Positions 14,735-23,540 are shown, counted from the stretch's first letter. The stretch is DNA of 64,000 nucleotides from Aquabacterium sp. OR-4 (GCF_025290835.2 NZ_JAOCQD020000002.1:992001-1056000), one strand, 5' to 3'. Notes: generated by a model not told the origin, from the sequence alone. Made by a program: numbers and translations.

Positions 14735-14853
14735 GCCGTCTGGCGGCGGCCCCCCGAGGGGGCAACCCAAGCCGACCGGGCAACCCGGATCGGCTTGGGC
14801 CCTTCCGAAATGACCGCGCTCCCCTGACCGCCCTTTGGGCGGTCTGTCCCCTC
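14735..14853. terminator. Cluster of four hairpins after rpsA
   Basis: Four successive inverted repeats lie in the rpsA-ihfB gap: a CCGCCG/CGGCGG stem, CCCCCGAGGGGG, a long nested stem (CCCAAGCCGA paired with TCGGCTTGGG at 14766-14799, with an inner CCGGG/CCCGG), and GACCGCCC-TTT-GGGCGGTC at 14826-14844. None is followed by a clean T-run, so attenuation, RNA protection or a dispersed repeat is as likely as true termination. Confidence 0.5.
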
Positions 14854-14909
14854 CGGGGTTTGCTGCGATCACGGTTGCTGGCTTCTTCTCCTGCTGTACC
14901 CCGCTTTTC

Positions 14910-15239
14910 ATGACCCGCAGTGACCTCGTGAACAAGCTGGCCGAACGTTTCGGTCAGCTCACCCAGCGCGACACCGAGTTCGCGGTCAAGACCATCCTGG
15001 ATGCGATGAGCGACGCCCTGGCGCGTGGCCACCGCATCGAGATCCGTGGTTTTGGCAGCTTCTCGATCAACCGTCGGCCGCCGCGGCTCGGGCGCAACCC
15101 GCGCAGCGGCGAGAAGGTCACCATCCCTGAAAAGCTGGTGCCGCACTTCAAGCCGGGCAAGGCCCTGCGCGAAGCGGTCGATCTGCAACAACCGGTCACC
15201 GACGACGAATCACCGGTGCGGCAACCCGCACTCGACTGA
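14910..15239 (+). CDS. ihfB: Integration host factor subunit beta
   Basis: DNA-bending nucleoid protein acting as a heterodimer with IhfA. 109 residues. Typical start [14 protein letters not shown], and the DNA-binding arm and signature are present ([25 protein letters not shown]). The C-terminus is about ten residues longer than E. coli IhfB and acidic. The ATG was chosen by family N-terminus; no strong Shine-Dalgarno precedes it. The place after rpsA is conserved in proteobacteria. Confidence 0.96.
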   Translation: MTRSDLVNKLAERFGQLTQRDTEFAVKTILDAMSDALARGHRIEIRGFGSFSINRRPPRLGRNPRSGEKVTIPEKLVPHFKPGKALREAVDLQQPVTDDESPVRQPALD

Positions 15240-15268
15240 AGCGGCCGGCACGCTCGTGCCAAGCCCAG

Positions 15269-15298
15269 ACGGGGCCCTGCGGGGCCCCGTTGTTCTTT
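15269..15298 (+). terminator. Terminator after ihfB
   Basis: Stem ACGGGGCC / GGCCCCGT around a six-base loop, followed by the T-rich TGTTCTTT. Positioned 30 bases after the ihfB stop. Confidence 0.7.
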
Positions 15299-15354
15299 GG
15301 GCGCCGTGCGTCAAAGGCTGTGGCTTTTTCGCTGCGGGCCCCTGGGGCCCTCCG

Positions 15355-15360
15355 TAGAAT
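15355..15360 (+). promoter_or_regulatory. Putative -10 element of lapA
   Basis: TAGAAT, ten bases before the lapA ATG and just after the ihfB terminator. A start site at the usual distance would leave a leader of only a few bases. No good -35. Confidence 0.4.
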
Positions 15361-15370
15361 CGGCGCTGCA

Positions 15371-15691
15371 ATGCGACTGGCCGTCTGGCTCCTGCGAGCC
15401 TTCATCTTCTTCACCCTGTTCGCCTTCGCGCTCAACAACGAGCAGGAGGTGACGGTGCGCTGGTTCTTCGGTTACCAGTGGCGTGCGCCGCTGGTCATCG
15501 TGGTGCTGGTGGCGCTCACCGCCGGTGCCGCGCTGGGCGTGCTGGCCATGGTGCCGGCCTGGTGGCGGCACCGCCGCGTGGCCCGCCGCCACGCCCCGCC
15601 GCCACCGCCACCGCCGCGCAAGGCCAGTGATCCGCCCACCGTGGCGCCCTCGGAGTTCGGCCCCGAGCATCCGCCACGCGAAGGCCTGTGA
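15371..15691 (+). CDS. lapA: LapA family (DUF1049) membrane protein
   Basis: Small inner-membrane protein, 106 residues, with two transmembrane helices (about residues 4-22 and 39-62) separated by the family segment LNNEQEVTVRWFFGYQ. The cytoplasmic tail is basic and then Pro-rich. In E. coli LapA works beside LapB in control of LpxC turnover and LPS assembly. Directly upstream of, and overlapping, the lapB gene, as in other proteobacteria. Confidence 0.85.
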   Translation: MRLAVWLLRAFIFFTLFAFALNNEQEVTVRWFFGYQWRAPLVIVVLVALTAGAALGVLAMVPAWWRHRRVARRHAPPPPPPPRKASDPPTVAPSEFGPEHPPREGL

Positions 15692-16857
15692 GCACGATGG
15701 AGCTGGACGCCCAAAGCCTGCTGTTTGCGCTGCTGATCGCGCTGCCCGCTGCCTTTGCCATTGGCTGGGTGGCCTCGCGCATGGATCTGCGGCAGTGGAA
15801 GCGCACCGACCGCGAGGCGCCCAAGGCCTATTTCAAGGGCCTGAACCTGCTGCTCAACGAACAGCCCGACAAGGCCATCGACGCCTTCATCGAGGCCGTG
15901 CAGCACGACCCCGACACCAGCGAGCTGCATTTCGCGCTGGGCAACCTGTTTCGCCGCCGCGGTGAGTTCGAGCGCGCCGTGCGGGTGCACGAGCATCTGC
16001 TGCAGCGCGCCGACCTGAGCCAGGGCGACCGCGAACGCGCGCAATACGCGCTGGCCCATGATTTCATGAAGGCCGGCCTGTTTGACCGCGCCGAGGCCGC
16101 CTTTGCCGCGCTGGAGGGCACGCCCTTCGAGACCGAGGCGCGGCTGGCCCGGCTGAGCCTGCACGAGCGCTCGCGCGACTGGGCCGGCGCCGCCGAGGTG
16201 GCCGGACGGCTCGAGAAGACCGGCGCCGGCTCGTTTGCGACACGCATCGCCCACTACCTGTGCGAGCAGGCCACCGAGGCCGACGCGCGCGGTGACGGCA
16301 GCAGCGCCGAAACGCTGCTGCTGCAGGCCCAGGCCGCGGCACCGCAGTCGGCGCGGCCCTGGGTGCAGCGCGCCGAGCGGCTGGCACGGGCCGGCCACGC
16401 CGATGCGGCGCTGGCCGTCTACCAGACCCTGGCCCAGCGCAACCCCGATGCCTTTGCCCGCGTGGCCGGCGATGCCGTGGCCTGTGCCCAGGCTGCCGGC
16501 CAGTTGCCGGCGCTGCGCGACACGCTGAACCGCCTGTTCGAGCAGCAGCCGGGCATCGACCTGCTGCGCGCCCTGGCCCGCGCCGATGGCCACGCACCCG
16601 GCGCATCGCCGCGCCTGCCGGCCCTGCTGCGCGAACAGCCCAGCCTGACGGCCGCCATCGACCTGCTCGACCAAGCGGCCGCGCTGTGGCCCGAACAGGC
16701 GCAGGCCACCGTGCGCGAGGCCGTGGCACGCGCCGCACGGCCGCTGCAGCGCTACCGCTGCGCGGCCTGCGGCTTCGAGAGCCAGCGCCACTTCTGGCAA
16801 TGCCCGGGCTGCCTGGGCTGGGACACCTTCCCGCCGCAGCGCATCGAGGAGCTTTGA
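15688..16857 (+). CDS. lapB: LPS assembly protein LapB
   Basis: TPR protein anchored by one N-terminal helix. With FtsH it sets LpxC stability and so LPS output. 389 residues from the GTG that overlaps the lapA stop; an ATG nine bases later (15697) is equally possible. The helix (about 8-25) is followed by TPR repeats over about residues 45-350 and a C-terminal rubredoxin-like zinc knuckle (YRCAACGF ... CPGCLGW), diagnostic for LapB/YciM. Confidence 0.93.
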   Translation: MSTMELDAQSLLFALLIALPAAFAIGWVASRMDLRQWKRTDREAPKAYFKGLNLLLNEQPDKAIDAFIEAVQHDPDTSELHFALGNLFRRRGEFERAVRVHEHLLQRADLSQGDRERAQYALAHDFMKAGLFDRAEAAFAALEGTPFETEARLARLSLHERSRDWAGAAEVAGRLEKTGAGSFATRIAHYLCEQATEADARGDGSSAETLLLQAQAAAPQSARPWVQRAERLARAGHADAALAVYQTLAQRNPDAFARVAGDAVACAQAAGQLPALRDTLNRLFEQQPGIDLLRALARADGHAPGASPRLPALLREQPSLTAAIDLLDQAAALWPEQAQATVREAVARAARPLQRYRCAACGFESQRHFWQCPGCLGWDTFPPQRIEEL

Positions 16858-16893
16858 GCCCCTCGCCGGCCCCGCCCGGACGCCCCCGCGGCG

Positions 16894-17883
16894 TCAGCGC
16901 GGCCCGAGGTGCTTGTCCAGCTGCGCCATCACCTCGTCCAGCGAGGGCACCTGGCCCTTGCCGCCGAAGCTGGCCACCGGCCCCGGGCCGGTGATGCCGG
17001 CCAGGCCGGGCTCGTGGTCGCAGTAGATGCCGATGGTGGGCGCACCGAAGGCCGCCGCCAGGTGGCTGAAGCCGGTGTCCAGGCCCACGATCTGGCGCGC
17101 GCGCGACAGCACCGCCGCCATCTGCGCCACGCTGAGAAACGGCGGCACGATGCCCTCGCACGCCGCGGCGATGCGCTCGGCGCGCTGGCGCTCCTCGTCG
17201 CTGCCCCACACCACCACCGGCGTCAGCCGGGCACGGCGCAGGCGCTGGCCCAGCGCGATCCAGTGCGCCTCGGGCCACAGCTTCTCGGGCCGGCTGGCGC
17301 AGGGGATCAGGGCCGCGGCCAGCGCCGGCGGCTGCCAGTCGCCGGCCGCAAAGGCTGGCGCCACGATGCCGAAATCAGGCCGCGCCTCGGGCCACTGCTC
17401 GGGCAGCTGGTAGCCCAGCAGGCCCGACACCAGCGCCCGGCAGCGCGCCACCGCATGCGCCTCGCGCGAGACCCGCACCATGCGCCGGTAGGCCAGCGCG
17501 GCCAGCGGCTCGCGGATGCTGTCGCGGTCAAAACCGGCCAGCGGGCCGCGCGCCTGGGCGCCCCACAGCACGCTCTTGAGCAGGCCCTGCAGGTCGATCA
17601 CCAGGTCGTACTCGTCGCGCCGCAGGTCGGCCCGGGCCTGGGCGATGGCGGCACGCGTGGGCGCGGCCAGCAGGCTCTTGCGCCATTTGCGCCAGGCGAT
17701 CGGGATCACCCGCCGCACCGCCGGATGCAGGGCCGGAATGGCCGCGAACGGCGCCTCGACCAGCCAGTCGATGCCGATGCCGGGCCGGTAGTGGCGGATG
17801 TCGCTGATGGCCGGCAGCGCATGCACCACGTCGCCCATCGACGTGGTCTTGACGATCAGGACACGGCCGCTGCTGAGGTTCAA
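16894..17883 (-). CDS. waaC: Lipopolysaccharide heptosyltransferase I
   Basis: GT9 enzyme that adds the first heptose to Kdo2-lipid A at the inner membrane. 329 residues. N-terminal motif LIVKTTSMGDVVHALPA; C-terminal nucleotide-sugar motif GLDTGFSHLAAAFGAPTIGIYC. No ATG lies before the conserved N-terminus, so the start is inferred as TTG, overlapping the DUF4254 stop (TTGA). The match to the WaaC subgroup rests on the RVLIVKTTSMGD and IPIAWRKWR blocks. Encoded opposite to lapB, with which it is functionally linked in LPS biogenesis. Confidence 0.88.
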   Translation of the reverse strand: MNLSSGRVLIVKTTSMGDVVHALPAISDIRHYRPGIGIDWLVEAPFAAIPALHPAVRRVIPIAWRKWRKSLLAAPTRAAIAQARADLRRDEYDLVIDLQGLLKSVLWGAQARGPLAGFDRDSIREPLAALAYRRMVRVSREAHAVARCRALVSGLLGYQLPEQWPEARPDFGIVAPAFAAGDWQPPALAAALIPCASRPEKLWPEAHWIALGQRLRRARLTPVVVWGSDEERQRAERIAAACEGIVPPFLSVAQMAAVLSRARQIVGLDTGFSHLAAAFGAPTIGIYCDHEPGLAGITGPGPVASFGGKGQVPSLDEVMAQLDKHLGPR

Positions 17884-18548
17884 GCTTTGGCCTTCGCTTC
17901 CTTCACCAGCTCGGGGTTGAAGCGCGGATCGTTGTACATCTTGAACTGGCGGTAGACCTTGAAGTAGGCCCGCCCGGCCTGCGCATCGGCGATCAAGGCC
18001 TCCAGGCAGGCGCCCAGATCGGCACGCTGCTGCTGCAGCCGCGCCAGCTTCACGCGGCTGGCGGCGCGGTGGTCTTCGTCGACATCGCTGCGCTCGGTCT
18101 GCGCGCGCATGGCATGCACCTTCAGCGCCATGATGCTCATGCGGTCGATGATGCTGCCGGCAGTCTCGCTGTTCAGGCGCGCGCCGGCCGGCACCGTGGA
18201 CACCGGCGCGTCGGTGCGCGCCGAGGCCGCATCCACCAGGCCCAGCGCGGTGAGCAGGATCTCGTCGACGCGCTCGGTGGCGTCGTTGCGGGCCTGGTTG
18301 AAGCCGTCGATGGCGCGCTTGTTGGCGGCAATGTCGGCGGCGCCCACGGTGGTGCGGCGCGCCAGGTCTTCCTCGGCCCACAGCCGGCTGTTGAAGCAGT
18401 GGTTGGCCTGCACCCAGTGCCACAGGCCGTCGTCGGCGGCGGCCAGCGCCTGGGCGGGCCAGCCGGCGCTGGCCAGCAGGCGGTCGTGCAGGGCAATCAC
18501 GTCGGCGGCGGCCGGCAGGGCCGGCTGGGGCGGCAGGGTGTTGGACAT
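17880..18548 (-). CDS. DUF4254 protein
   Basis: 222-residue cytoplasmic protein of unknown function. All-helical appearance with conserved blocks WHWVQANHCFNSRLW-EEDLARR, NSETAGSIIDRMSIMALKVHAM and QFKMYNDPRFNPEL, which I recognise as DUF4254. The family commonly lies beside LPS glycosyltransferases, as here, where it is upstream of and coupled to waaC. A GATAAT hexamer 27 bases before the ATG (18575-18580) may be its -10. No function can be assigned from the sequence. Confidence 0.82.
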   Translation of the reverse strand: MSNTLPPQPALPAAADVIALHDRLLASAGWPAQALAAADDGLWHWVQANHCFNSRLWAEEDLARRTTVGAADIAANKRAIDGFNQARNDATERVDEILLTALGLVDAASARTDAPVSTVPAGARLNSETAGSIIDRMSIMALKVHAMRAQTERSDVDEDHRAASRVKLARLQQQRADLGACLEALIADAQAGRAYFKVYRQFKMYNDPRFNPELVKEAKAKA

Positions 18549-18635
18549 GGCGAATGGCAGAATGCAAAAACGCGATTATCGGACGGCCGCGGGCCGGGCC
18601 GACGCGCCCTCTCCCCGCCTGACACCCTGCCCTGC

Positions 18636-19583
18636 ATGCCCCCTCGTCCGCTGATCGTCCGCCTGCGCAACTGGGTGGGTGACGTGATCCTCGGCGTGCC
18701 GGCCCTGCAGCTGCTGCAGGCCCATGGCTACCAGCCGGTGCTGGTGGGCAAGGGCTGGGCCCGGCCGCTGCTGGCCGGCCAGGGCTGGCCCACCCATGGC
18801 CGCCCGGGCAAGCTGGGCGAGCGGGTGGCCCAGCTGCGCGCCTTGCGCACCGAGGCCCGCGCGCTCGACCCCGGCTTTGACCGCCGCGACAACGCACTGG
18901 TGCTGCCCACCTCGTTCTCGGGCGCGCTCGAGATGCGCCTGGCCGGCCTGCGGGCCGTGGGCTATGCGCAAGAGGCCCGTGGCCTGCTGCTCCGGCGCGC
19001 CGAGCCCATCACCTATGGCGGCCATGCGCTCACCAGCTACTGGGAGCTGGCCTGCCGCTTTCTGCGCATCGAGCAGGCGGCGCCGGCCCGCATCGGCCTG
19101 GCCACCGCGCCGGCCGACCAGGCGGCCGCCGACGCCCTGCTGGCCGCGCGCGGCATCCGTCCCGGCTTCATCGTCATCTGCCCCTTTGCCGGCGGCCTGT
19201 TCGAGAAGCAGGACAAGACCTGGCCGGCCTTTGCCGACTACACCCGCGCACTGCATGCGGCGCTGGCCGGCACACGCGACATCGTGGCCTGCCCGGGCCC
19301 GGGCGAAGAAGCCATCCTGGCCCAGCACCCCGGCGTGCTGAGCCTCGAAGGCGTGAAGCTGGGCGTCTACGGCGGCCTGCTGCGCCGCGCCGGCCTGGTG
19401 GTGAGCAACGACACCGGCCCGGCCCACCTGGCCGCCGCGGTGGACGCGCCGGTGCTCAGCGTGCTGGGCCCCACCAAACCCGAGCAGTGGGCACCCTGGG
19501 GGCCCACGGTGCGGGTCTTGCGCCACTGGCCGCGCTGGCCCACGGTGGACGAAGCCCTGCAACAAACCCTGCCACTGCCATGA
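18636..19583 (+). CDS. Glycosyltransferase family 9 (heptosyltransferase II-like)
   Basis: 315-residue GT9 protein, second heptosyltransferase of the locus. N-terminal motif LIVRLRNWVGDVILGVPALQLL; C-terminal donor site VVSNDTGPAHLAAAVDAPVLSVLGPT followed by EQWAPWG. Start at the ATG of MPPRPLIVRL. It is divergent from the DUF4254-waaC pair. Probably WaaF or another core heptosyltransferase; the acceptor cannot be told from the sequence. Confidence 0.85.
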   Translation: MPPRPLIVRLRNWVGDVILGVPALQLLQAHGYQPVLVGKGWARPLLAGQGWPTHGRPGKLGERVAQLRALRTEARALDPGFDRRDNALVLPTSFSGALEMRLAGLRAVGYAQEARGLLLRRAEPITYGGHALTSYWELACRFLRIEQAAPARIGLATAPADQAAADALLAARGIRPGFIVICPFAGGLFEKQDKTWPAFADYTRALHAALAGTRDIVACPGPGEEAILAQHPGVLSLEGVKLGVYGGLLRRAGLVVSNDTGPAHLAAAVDAPVLSVLGPTKPEQWAPWGPTVRVLRHWPRWPTVDEALQQTLPLP

Positions 19584-19628
19584 CCCCGCACCGCACCGCC
19601 CCTGGCCTGGCACCGCCAGGCGGCCACC

Positions 19629-20699
19629 ATGGCTGAGCTGCGCCACATCGGCCTGTGCCTGGGCCGGCTGGAAACCTGGCACGACGGCCTGGGCGAGGTG
19701 TCGCGCCGCCTGGGCGAGTACCTGGCCGCCCAGGCGCCGGCGCTGCGTGAAGAAGGCATCGCCCTTCACGTGCGCCTGCCGCAGGCGCTGCACGGCTGCT
19801 TTGGCGACGGGCTGCACTACATCCCCACCCACACCTGGCAGCGCCTGCCGCACTGGGGCGCGCAGCGTTTCGACCTGTGGCACACCATCCACCAGCACAT
19901 CCGGCTGCGCGCGCCGATCGGCACGCGCCAGCGCCTGCTGACGGTGCACGACCTGAACTTCGTCTACTCGAAGGCGCCGCGCAAGGTGCCGAAGTACCTG
20001 CGCAAGCTCACCCGCCTGTGCCAGCGCCAGACCGCGCTGGTGGCCATCACCCGGCATGTGGCCGACGACATGCAGCGCCATCTGGCCCTGGGCCTCGGCC
20101 TGGCGCCGCAGGTGATCCACAACGGCGTCAGCGATCTCAGCAGCGCGCCGCGCGAGCCGCTGCCCGACGCGCCGCGCCCGGGCTACCTGCTGCACCTGAG
20201 CCGCATGGCCGCGTCCAAGAACGTCAAGGCCCTGCTCGAGCTGGCCAGCGCCATGCCCGGGCAGGCCTTCGTGTTTGCCGGGCCGCGCTCGGTGGATTCG
20301 GAGCAGCTGCGCGGCGAGATCCAGCGCCGGGGCCTGGGCCATGTGCAGCTGATCGAGAACGTCAGCGAGGCGCAGAAGGCCTGGCTGTTCGCGCACTGCC
20401 GCGGCTTCCTGTTTCCGTCGCTGACCGAGGGCTTCGGCCTGCCGCCGCTGGAGGCCATGCAGTTCGGCAAGCCGGTGTTCCTGTCGCGCCTGACCTCGCT
20501 GCCCGAGGTGGGCGGTGCGGTGGCCTACTACTTCGACCGCTTCGACGGCCCGGCGATGCGCACCGTGGTGCAGGACGGCCTGGCCGACTTTGACCAGCCC
20601 GGCCGCGTCGACGCCGTGCTGGCCCACGCCCGCAGCTTCAGCTGGGCGCGCTGCGGGCAGGCGTATCTGGCGCTGTATCGGCAGCTGCTGGCGCGTTAG
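19629..20699 (+). CDS. Glycosyltransferase family 4 / group 1
   Basis: 356 residues, GT-B fold. The N-terminal acceptor domain has LLTVHDLNFVYSK; the C-terminal donor domain has LHLSRMAASKNVKALL, FVFAGP and the EX7E-type motif EGFGLPPLEAMQFGKPVFLS. Probably an LPS-core or surface-polysaccharide sugar transferase acting after the GT9 enzyme just upstream. Its last 62 bases overlap the convergent glycosyltransferase gene. Substrate not assignable. Confidence 0.88.
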   Translation: MAELRHIGLCLGRLETWHDGLGEVSRRLGEYLAAQAPALREEGIALHVRLPQALHGCFGDGLHYIPTHTWQRLPHWGAQRFDLWHTIHQHIRLRAPIGTRQRLLTVHDLNFVYSKAPRKVPKYLRKLTRLCQRQTALVAITRHVADDMQRHLALGLGLAPQVIHNGVSDLSSAPREPLPDAPRPGYLLHLSRMAASKNVKALLELASAMPGQAFVFAGPRSVDSEQLRGEIQRRGLGHVQLIENVSEAQKAWLFAHCRGFLFPSLTEGFGLPPLEAMQFGKPVFLSRLTSLPEVGGAVAYYFDRFDGPAMRTVVQDGLADFDQPGRVDAVLAHARSFSWARCGQAYLALYRQLLAR

Positions 20700-21924
20700 C
20701 GGCCACGGCCACGGCCGCCGGCGCTGTCGGCGGTTCGCCCAGCATGGCCTGCACGGCGGCACGCACCCGCGCGCCCACCACCGGCCATTGAAAGCGCGCC
20801 GCCACGGTACGTGGCCCGGCCTCTGACAGGCGGGTGTACAGCGCCGCATCGGCCAGCAGCCGGCGCAGTGCCGCCGCAAAGTCATCGCGCGGCAGCACCT
20901 GGATGCCGCTGCCGTCCAGCGGCTCGAAGCCGCGCGCACCCAGTGGCGTGGCCAGCACCGGCAGGCCGTACTGCAGGTAGTCGAACAGCTTCATGTTGAT
21001 GCCGGAGCCCAAACGCACCGGGTTCAGCGCAACGTCGGCCGCCGCCAGCTCGGCATCGAGCGCGTCCACCGGCCCCACCGCCTCGACGCCGGCGGCCAGC
21101 GGCCCCAGCGCATGCGCGCAGCTGCCAACGATGCGAAAACGCCAGCCCGGCAGGGCCGGTGCCAGGTGGCCGGCGATCCAGCGCGCCGCCTCGTCGTTGG
21201 GCGGGTGGCTGGAGCCGACGAACAAGGCCACCGGCGCGGCCCCGGGCACCCGGCCGCCACCGCACCGGGCTTTCGCCGCGGCCGCTGCAGCAGCCGTGGG
21301 TGCCGTGGTGCAGCCCTTGCTGCCCACCACAAAGCGGTCCATCGCCAGACCGGCGGCGGCCAGCTGCTGCGCGTCGGCCGCGGTGCAGCACAGCACCAGC
21401 TCGGCGTGGCGCACGATGTCGGCCTCGGCCGCCTGCACCCGGCGCACCAGGCGATCGGCCAGCCAGCCGGCGCGACAGCTGCCGCGCTTGAGCACGGCCT
21501 CGACGTTGTGGGCGTCGTAGACCAGCCTCACGCGGCGCCGCTGCATCAGCTGCGCCACCGCCGGCCACAGCCAGGGGTGGGCCAGCACCAGCACATCACC
21601 GTCGGCGCAAAGCGACTCAAGGCGCCGCGCCAGCGCGTGGTTGTGGCCGCAGCACAGCAGTGCGGCCAGGTCGCCATCGGCGCGGCCCAGCCACGGCGCC
21701 AGCCAGCGCGCCAGGCGCCGCTGCCGCCAGGCGATGGGCACGGCGCAGCCGAGCAGGTACTGACCGTCGTGCTGCAGCGCCTGCAGGCCGGCGGCGTGGC
21801 GCTCGGTCCACAGCAGCGTGGTGGGCCACTGCCGCGCCAGCTCCAGCGCCAGCCCCAGCACGGCCTGCTGACCGCCAAAACGCGCGGGCAGCACCGGAAA
21901 GTGGTTGACGACCAGAACACGCAT
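20638..21924 (-). CDS. Glycosyltransferase (GT4-like)
   Basis: 428 residues. N-terminal GT-B domain begins MRVLVVNHFPVLPARFGGQQA and contains RLVYDAHNVEAVL; the donor domain includes VALFVGSSHPPNDEAARW, ADVALNPVRLGSGINMKLFDYLQYGLPVLAT and GARGF. A low-complexity Ala-rich insertion lies near residue 235, and the tail is Ala/Pro-rich. The C-terminal 20 or so codons are antisense to the end of the plus-strand GT4 gene. The GSGINMK block resembles sugar transferases of polysaccharide loci. Substrate unknown. Confidence 0.85.
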   Translation of the reverse strand: MRVLVVNHFPVLPARFGGQQAVLGLALELARQWPTTLLWTERHAAGLQALQHDGQYLLGCAVPIAWRQRRLARWLAPWLGRADGDLAALLCCGHNHALARRLESLCADGDVLVLAHPWLWPAVAQLMQRRRVRLVYDAHNVEAVLKRGSCRAGWLADRLVRRVQAAEADIVRHAELVLCCTAADAQQLAAAGLAMDRFVVGSKGCTTAPTAAAAAAAKARCGGGRVPGAAPVALFVGSSHPPNDEAARWIAGHLAPALPGWRFRIVGSCAHALGPLAAGVEAVGPVDALDAELAAADVALNPVRLGSGINMKLFDYLQYGLPVLATPLGARGFEPLDGSGIQVLPRDDFAAALRRLLADAALYTRLSEAGPRTVAARFQWPVVGARVRAAVQAMLGEPPTAPAAVAVAANAPAAADTAPDTPARSAPS

Positions 21925-22108
21925 CGGGCAACGCGGCCAGCGGCAGACGCCACCGCAACGGCAGGGCGCACAGCACGCCACGTGAACCATTGTGAACGCC
22001 GGCCAGGCGCACGGCATGACAGCCCCCACATGCCGCCCCCAGGAGTGGGTGGAGGCCTGCGCCCCCTCCAAGCGCGGGCCATCGCTCAGACTGCGCTCAT
22101 TTCTTGTC

Positions 22109-22114
22109 GACAAT
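22109..22114 (+). promoter_or_regulatory. Putative -10 of the DUF5672 gene
   Basis: GACAAT, 11 bases upstream of the ATG. The 201-base gap between the two divergent genes shows no other clear signal. Confidence 0.3.
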
Positions 22115-22125
22115 GGGGCCTGACC

Positions 22126-22977
22126 ATGAGCGCCACCGCCCCCCGCCTGCAACTGCCCGAAGTGACCCTGGTGTGCGTGGACATGGGCCTGCCGGCGGCC
22201 AGCCTGGCCGCGTTGCAACATTGCATGCGCCTGGCCGACTTTGGCGAGGTGCTGCTGTTCACCGACCCCACGCAAGTGCAGGATGCGCCGCGCGAGGTGC
22301 ACCTGCGCGGCCTGCAGCTGACCGACGCGCGCAGCCATGCCGAGTTCATGCTCGAGGAGCTGGCGCCGCACGTCTACACCAGCCATGCACTGATCGTGCG
22401 GCACGACGCCTTTGTGCGCGACGTGGCGCAGTGGAACCCCGACTTCCTGCTCTACGACTACATCGGCGCGCCGATGCGTGGCGTGCCGGCCGCCTGCTCG
22501 GTGGGGCATGGGGCGTTTTCGCTGCGTTCACGGCGGCTGCTGGCGGCGCTGCGCAAGGCCGGCGTGGCGGCCGATCATGCCGACGACCTGGCGATCTGCC
22601 AGACCCATCGCCGCCACCTGGAGCTGGTGCACGACATCCGCTTTGCGCCGCCCGAGATGGCGCTGCGCTTCTCGCAGGCCTGGCCCGCCGAAAGCATGGC
22701 GAGCTTCGGCTTCCAGGGCCTGCAGCATCTGCCGCAGGTGCTGCCGGCCAAGGCCTTGCGGGCCCTGGTGGCCCAGCTGCCCGATGCCCTGCTGCAGGGG
22801 GCCGATGGCCTGGCGCTGTGCGCGGCCATGGTCAGGGCCGGACAGCTCGACGGCGCGGCCGATATCCTGGCCGCGCGGGGCCGCGATGGCCGTCGCGATC
22901 TGCGTTCCCTGGCCGTGCGCGCACAGCTCGCGGTGGCACGTTGGCACCATCGGCGACAATCGGCGTTCCATGCCTGA
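22126..22977 (+). CDS. DUF5672 family protein, putative glycosyltransferase
   Basis: 283 residues. Conserved blocks EVTLVCVDM near the N-terminus, SHALIVRHDAFVRDVAQWNPDFLLYDYIGAPM in the centre and SVGHGAFSLRSRRLL after it match what I know of DUF5672. That family is found among polysaccharide-synthesis genes and has GT-A-like features (a YDYIGAP block after a DxD-poor region). A later stretch (about 130-200) carries DDLAICQTHRRHLE. Overlaps the next gene by eight bases. Function is inferred only from the family and the neighbouring glycosyltransferases. Confidence 0.75.
   Translation: MSATAPRLQLPEVTLVCVDMGLPAASLAALQHCMRLADFGEVLLFTDPTQVQDAPREVHLRGLQLTDARSHAEFMLEELAPHVYTSHALIVRHDAFVRDVAQWNPDFLLYDYIGAPMRGVPAACSVGHGAFSLRSRRLLAALRKAGVAADHADDLAICQTHRRHLELVHDIRFAPPEMALRFSQAWPAESMASFGFQGLQHLPQVLPAKALRALVAQLPDALLQGADGLALCAAMVRAGQLDGAADILAARGRDGRRDLRSLAVRAQLAVARWHHRRQSAFHA
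22955..22960 (+). promoter_or_regulatory. Putative -10 of the HhH gene
   Basis: GACAAT nine bases before the ATG, inside the end of the upstream gene. Part of a recurring spacing seen across the window. Confidence 0.3.
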
Positions 22978-23410
22978 ACGCGAACCCACCCGAAGCCGCG
23001 CCAGCGGTGCCTCCATCGACCTGGCCACCCCCACCCGAGCACGCCGTCCGCGCCGTGCCGCAGCGCCGCCCGAAACCGCCGAACCGTCCGATCTGCCCGT
23101 GGCCGCCAATGCGCGCACCGTGTGGCGCGGCGACATGGCGGTCTGGCTGGATGCGCTGTGCGCGTCGGTCAAGCCGCTCGAAATCAACAACGCAACGCTC
23201 GAGGCCTTGCTGGCCTGCGAGGGCCTGGCCGGCGGCCTGGCCGAGCGCGTGGTGTCTGCGCGCAGCACCACGCCCTTCACCGACTGGTCTGACCTGATGC
23301 GGCGCGTGCGCGGCATCGGTGCACGCCTGGCGCGCCGCCTGTCCGAATCGGGCGCCACGGTCAACGGCGTGCACTACGCCGGCGCCCCCACGCGACCGTC
23401 GGTGTCCTGA
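22970..23410 (+). CDS. Helix-hairpin-helix (ComEA-like) protein
   Basis: 146 residues. The N-terminal 50 residues are basic and disordered. The C-terminal half has a double helix-hairpin-helix pattern (LEINNATLEALLACEGLAGGLAERVVSAR, then PFTDWSDLMRRVRGIGARLARRLSESG) similar to ComEA-type DNA-binding domains. No signal peptide is visible, unlike secreted ComEA, so a cytoplasmic DNA-binding role is more likely. ATG overlaps the DUF5672 stop by eight bases. Confidence 0.72.
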   Translation: MPEREPTRSRASGASIDLATPTRARRPRRAAAPPETAEPSDLPVAANARTVWRGDMAVWLDALCASVKPLEINNATLEALLACEGLAGGLAERVVSARSTTPFTDWSDLMRRVRGIGARLARRLSESGATVNGVHYAGAPTRPSVS

Positions 23411-23503
23411 CCCAGCAGGGCGCTTGAGCGCACGTTGTGCGCCCCTCATGCGTCCTCATGCGCCCATCGGTGTGCCCCGGCAACGGGCGCACACCCGCAA
23501 TCC

Positions 23504-23533
23504 AAAAGGGCCCGCCTTGCGCGGGCCCTTCTT
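23504..23533. terminator. Bidirectional terminator between HhH gene and dnaE
   Basis: AAAAGGGCCCGC, loop CTTG, then GCGGGCCCTTCTT. Strong stem between convergent genes with A/T tracts on both sides. Confidence 0.88.
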
Positions 23534-23540
23534 CATCCGG

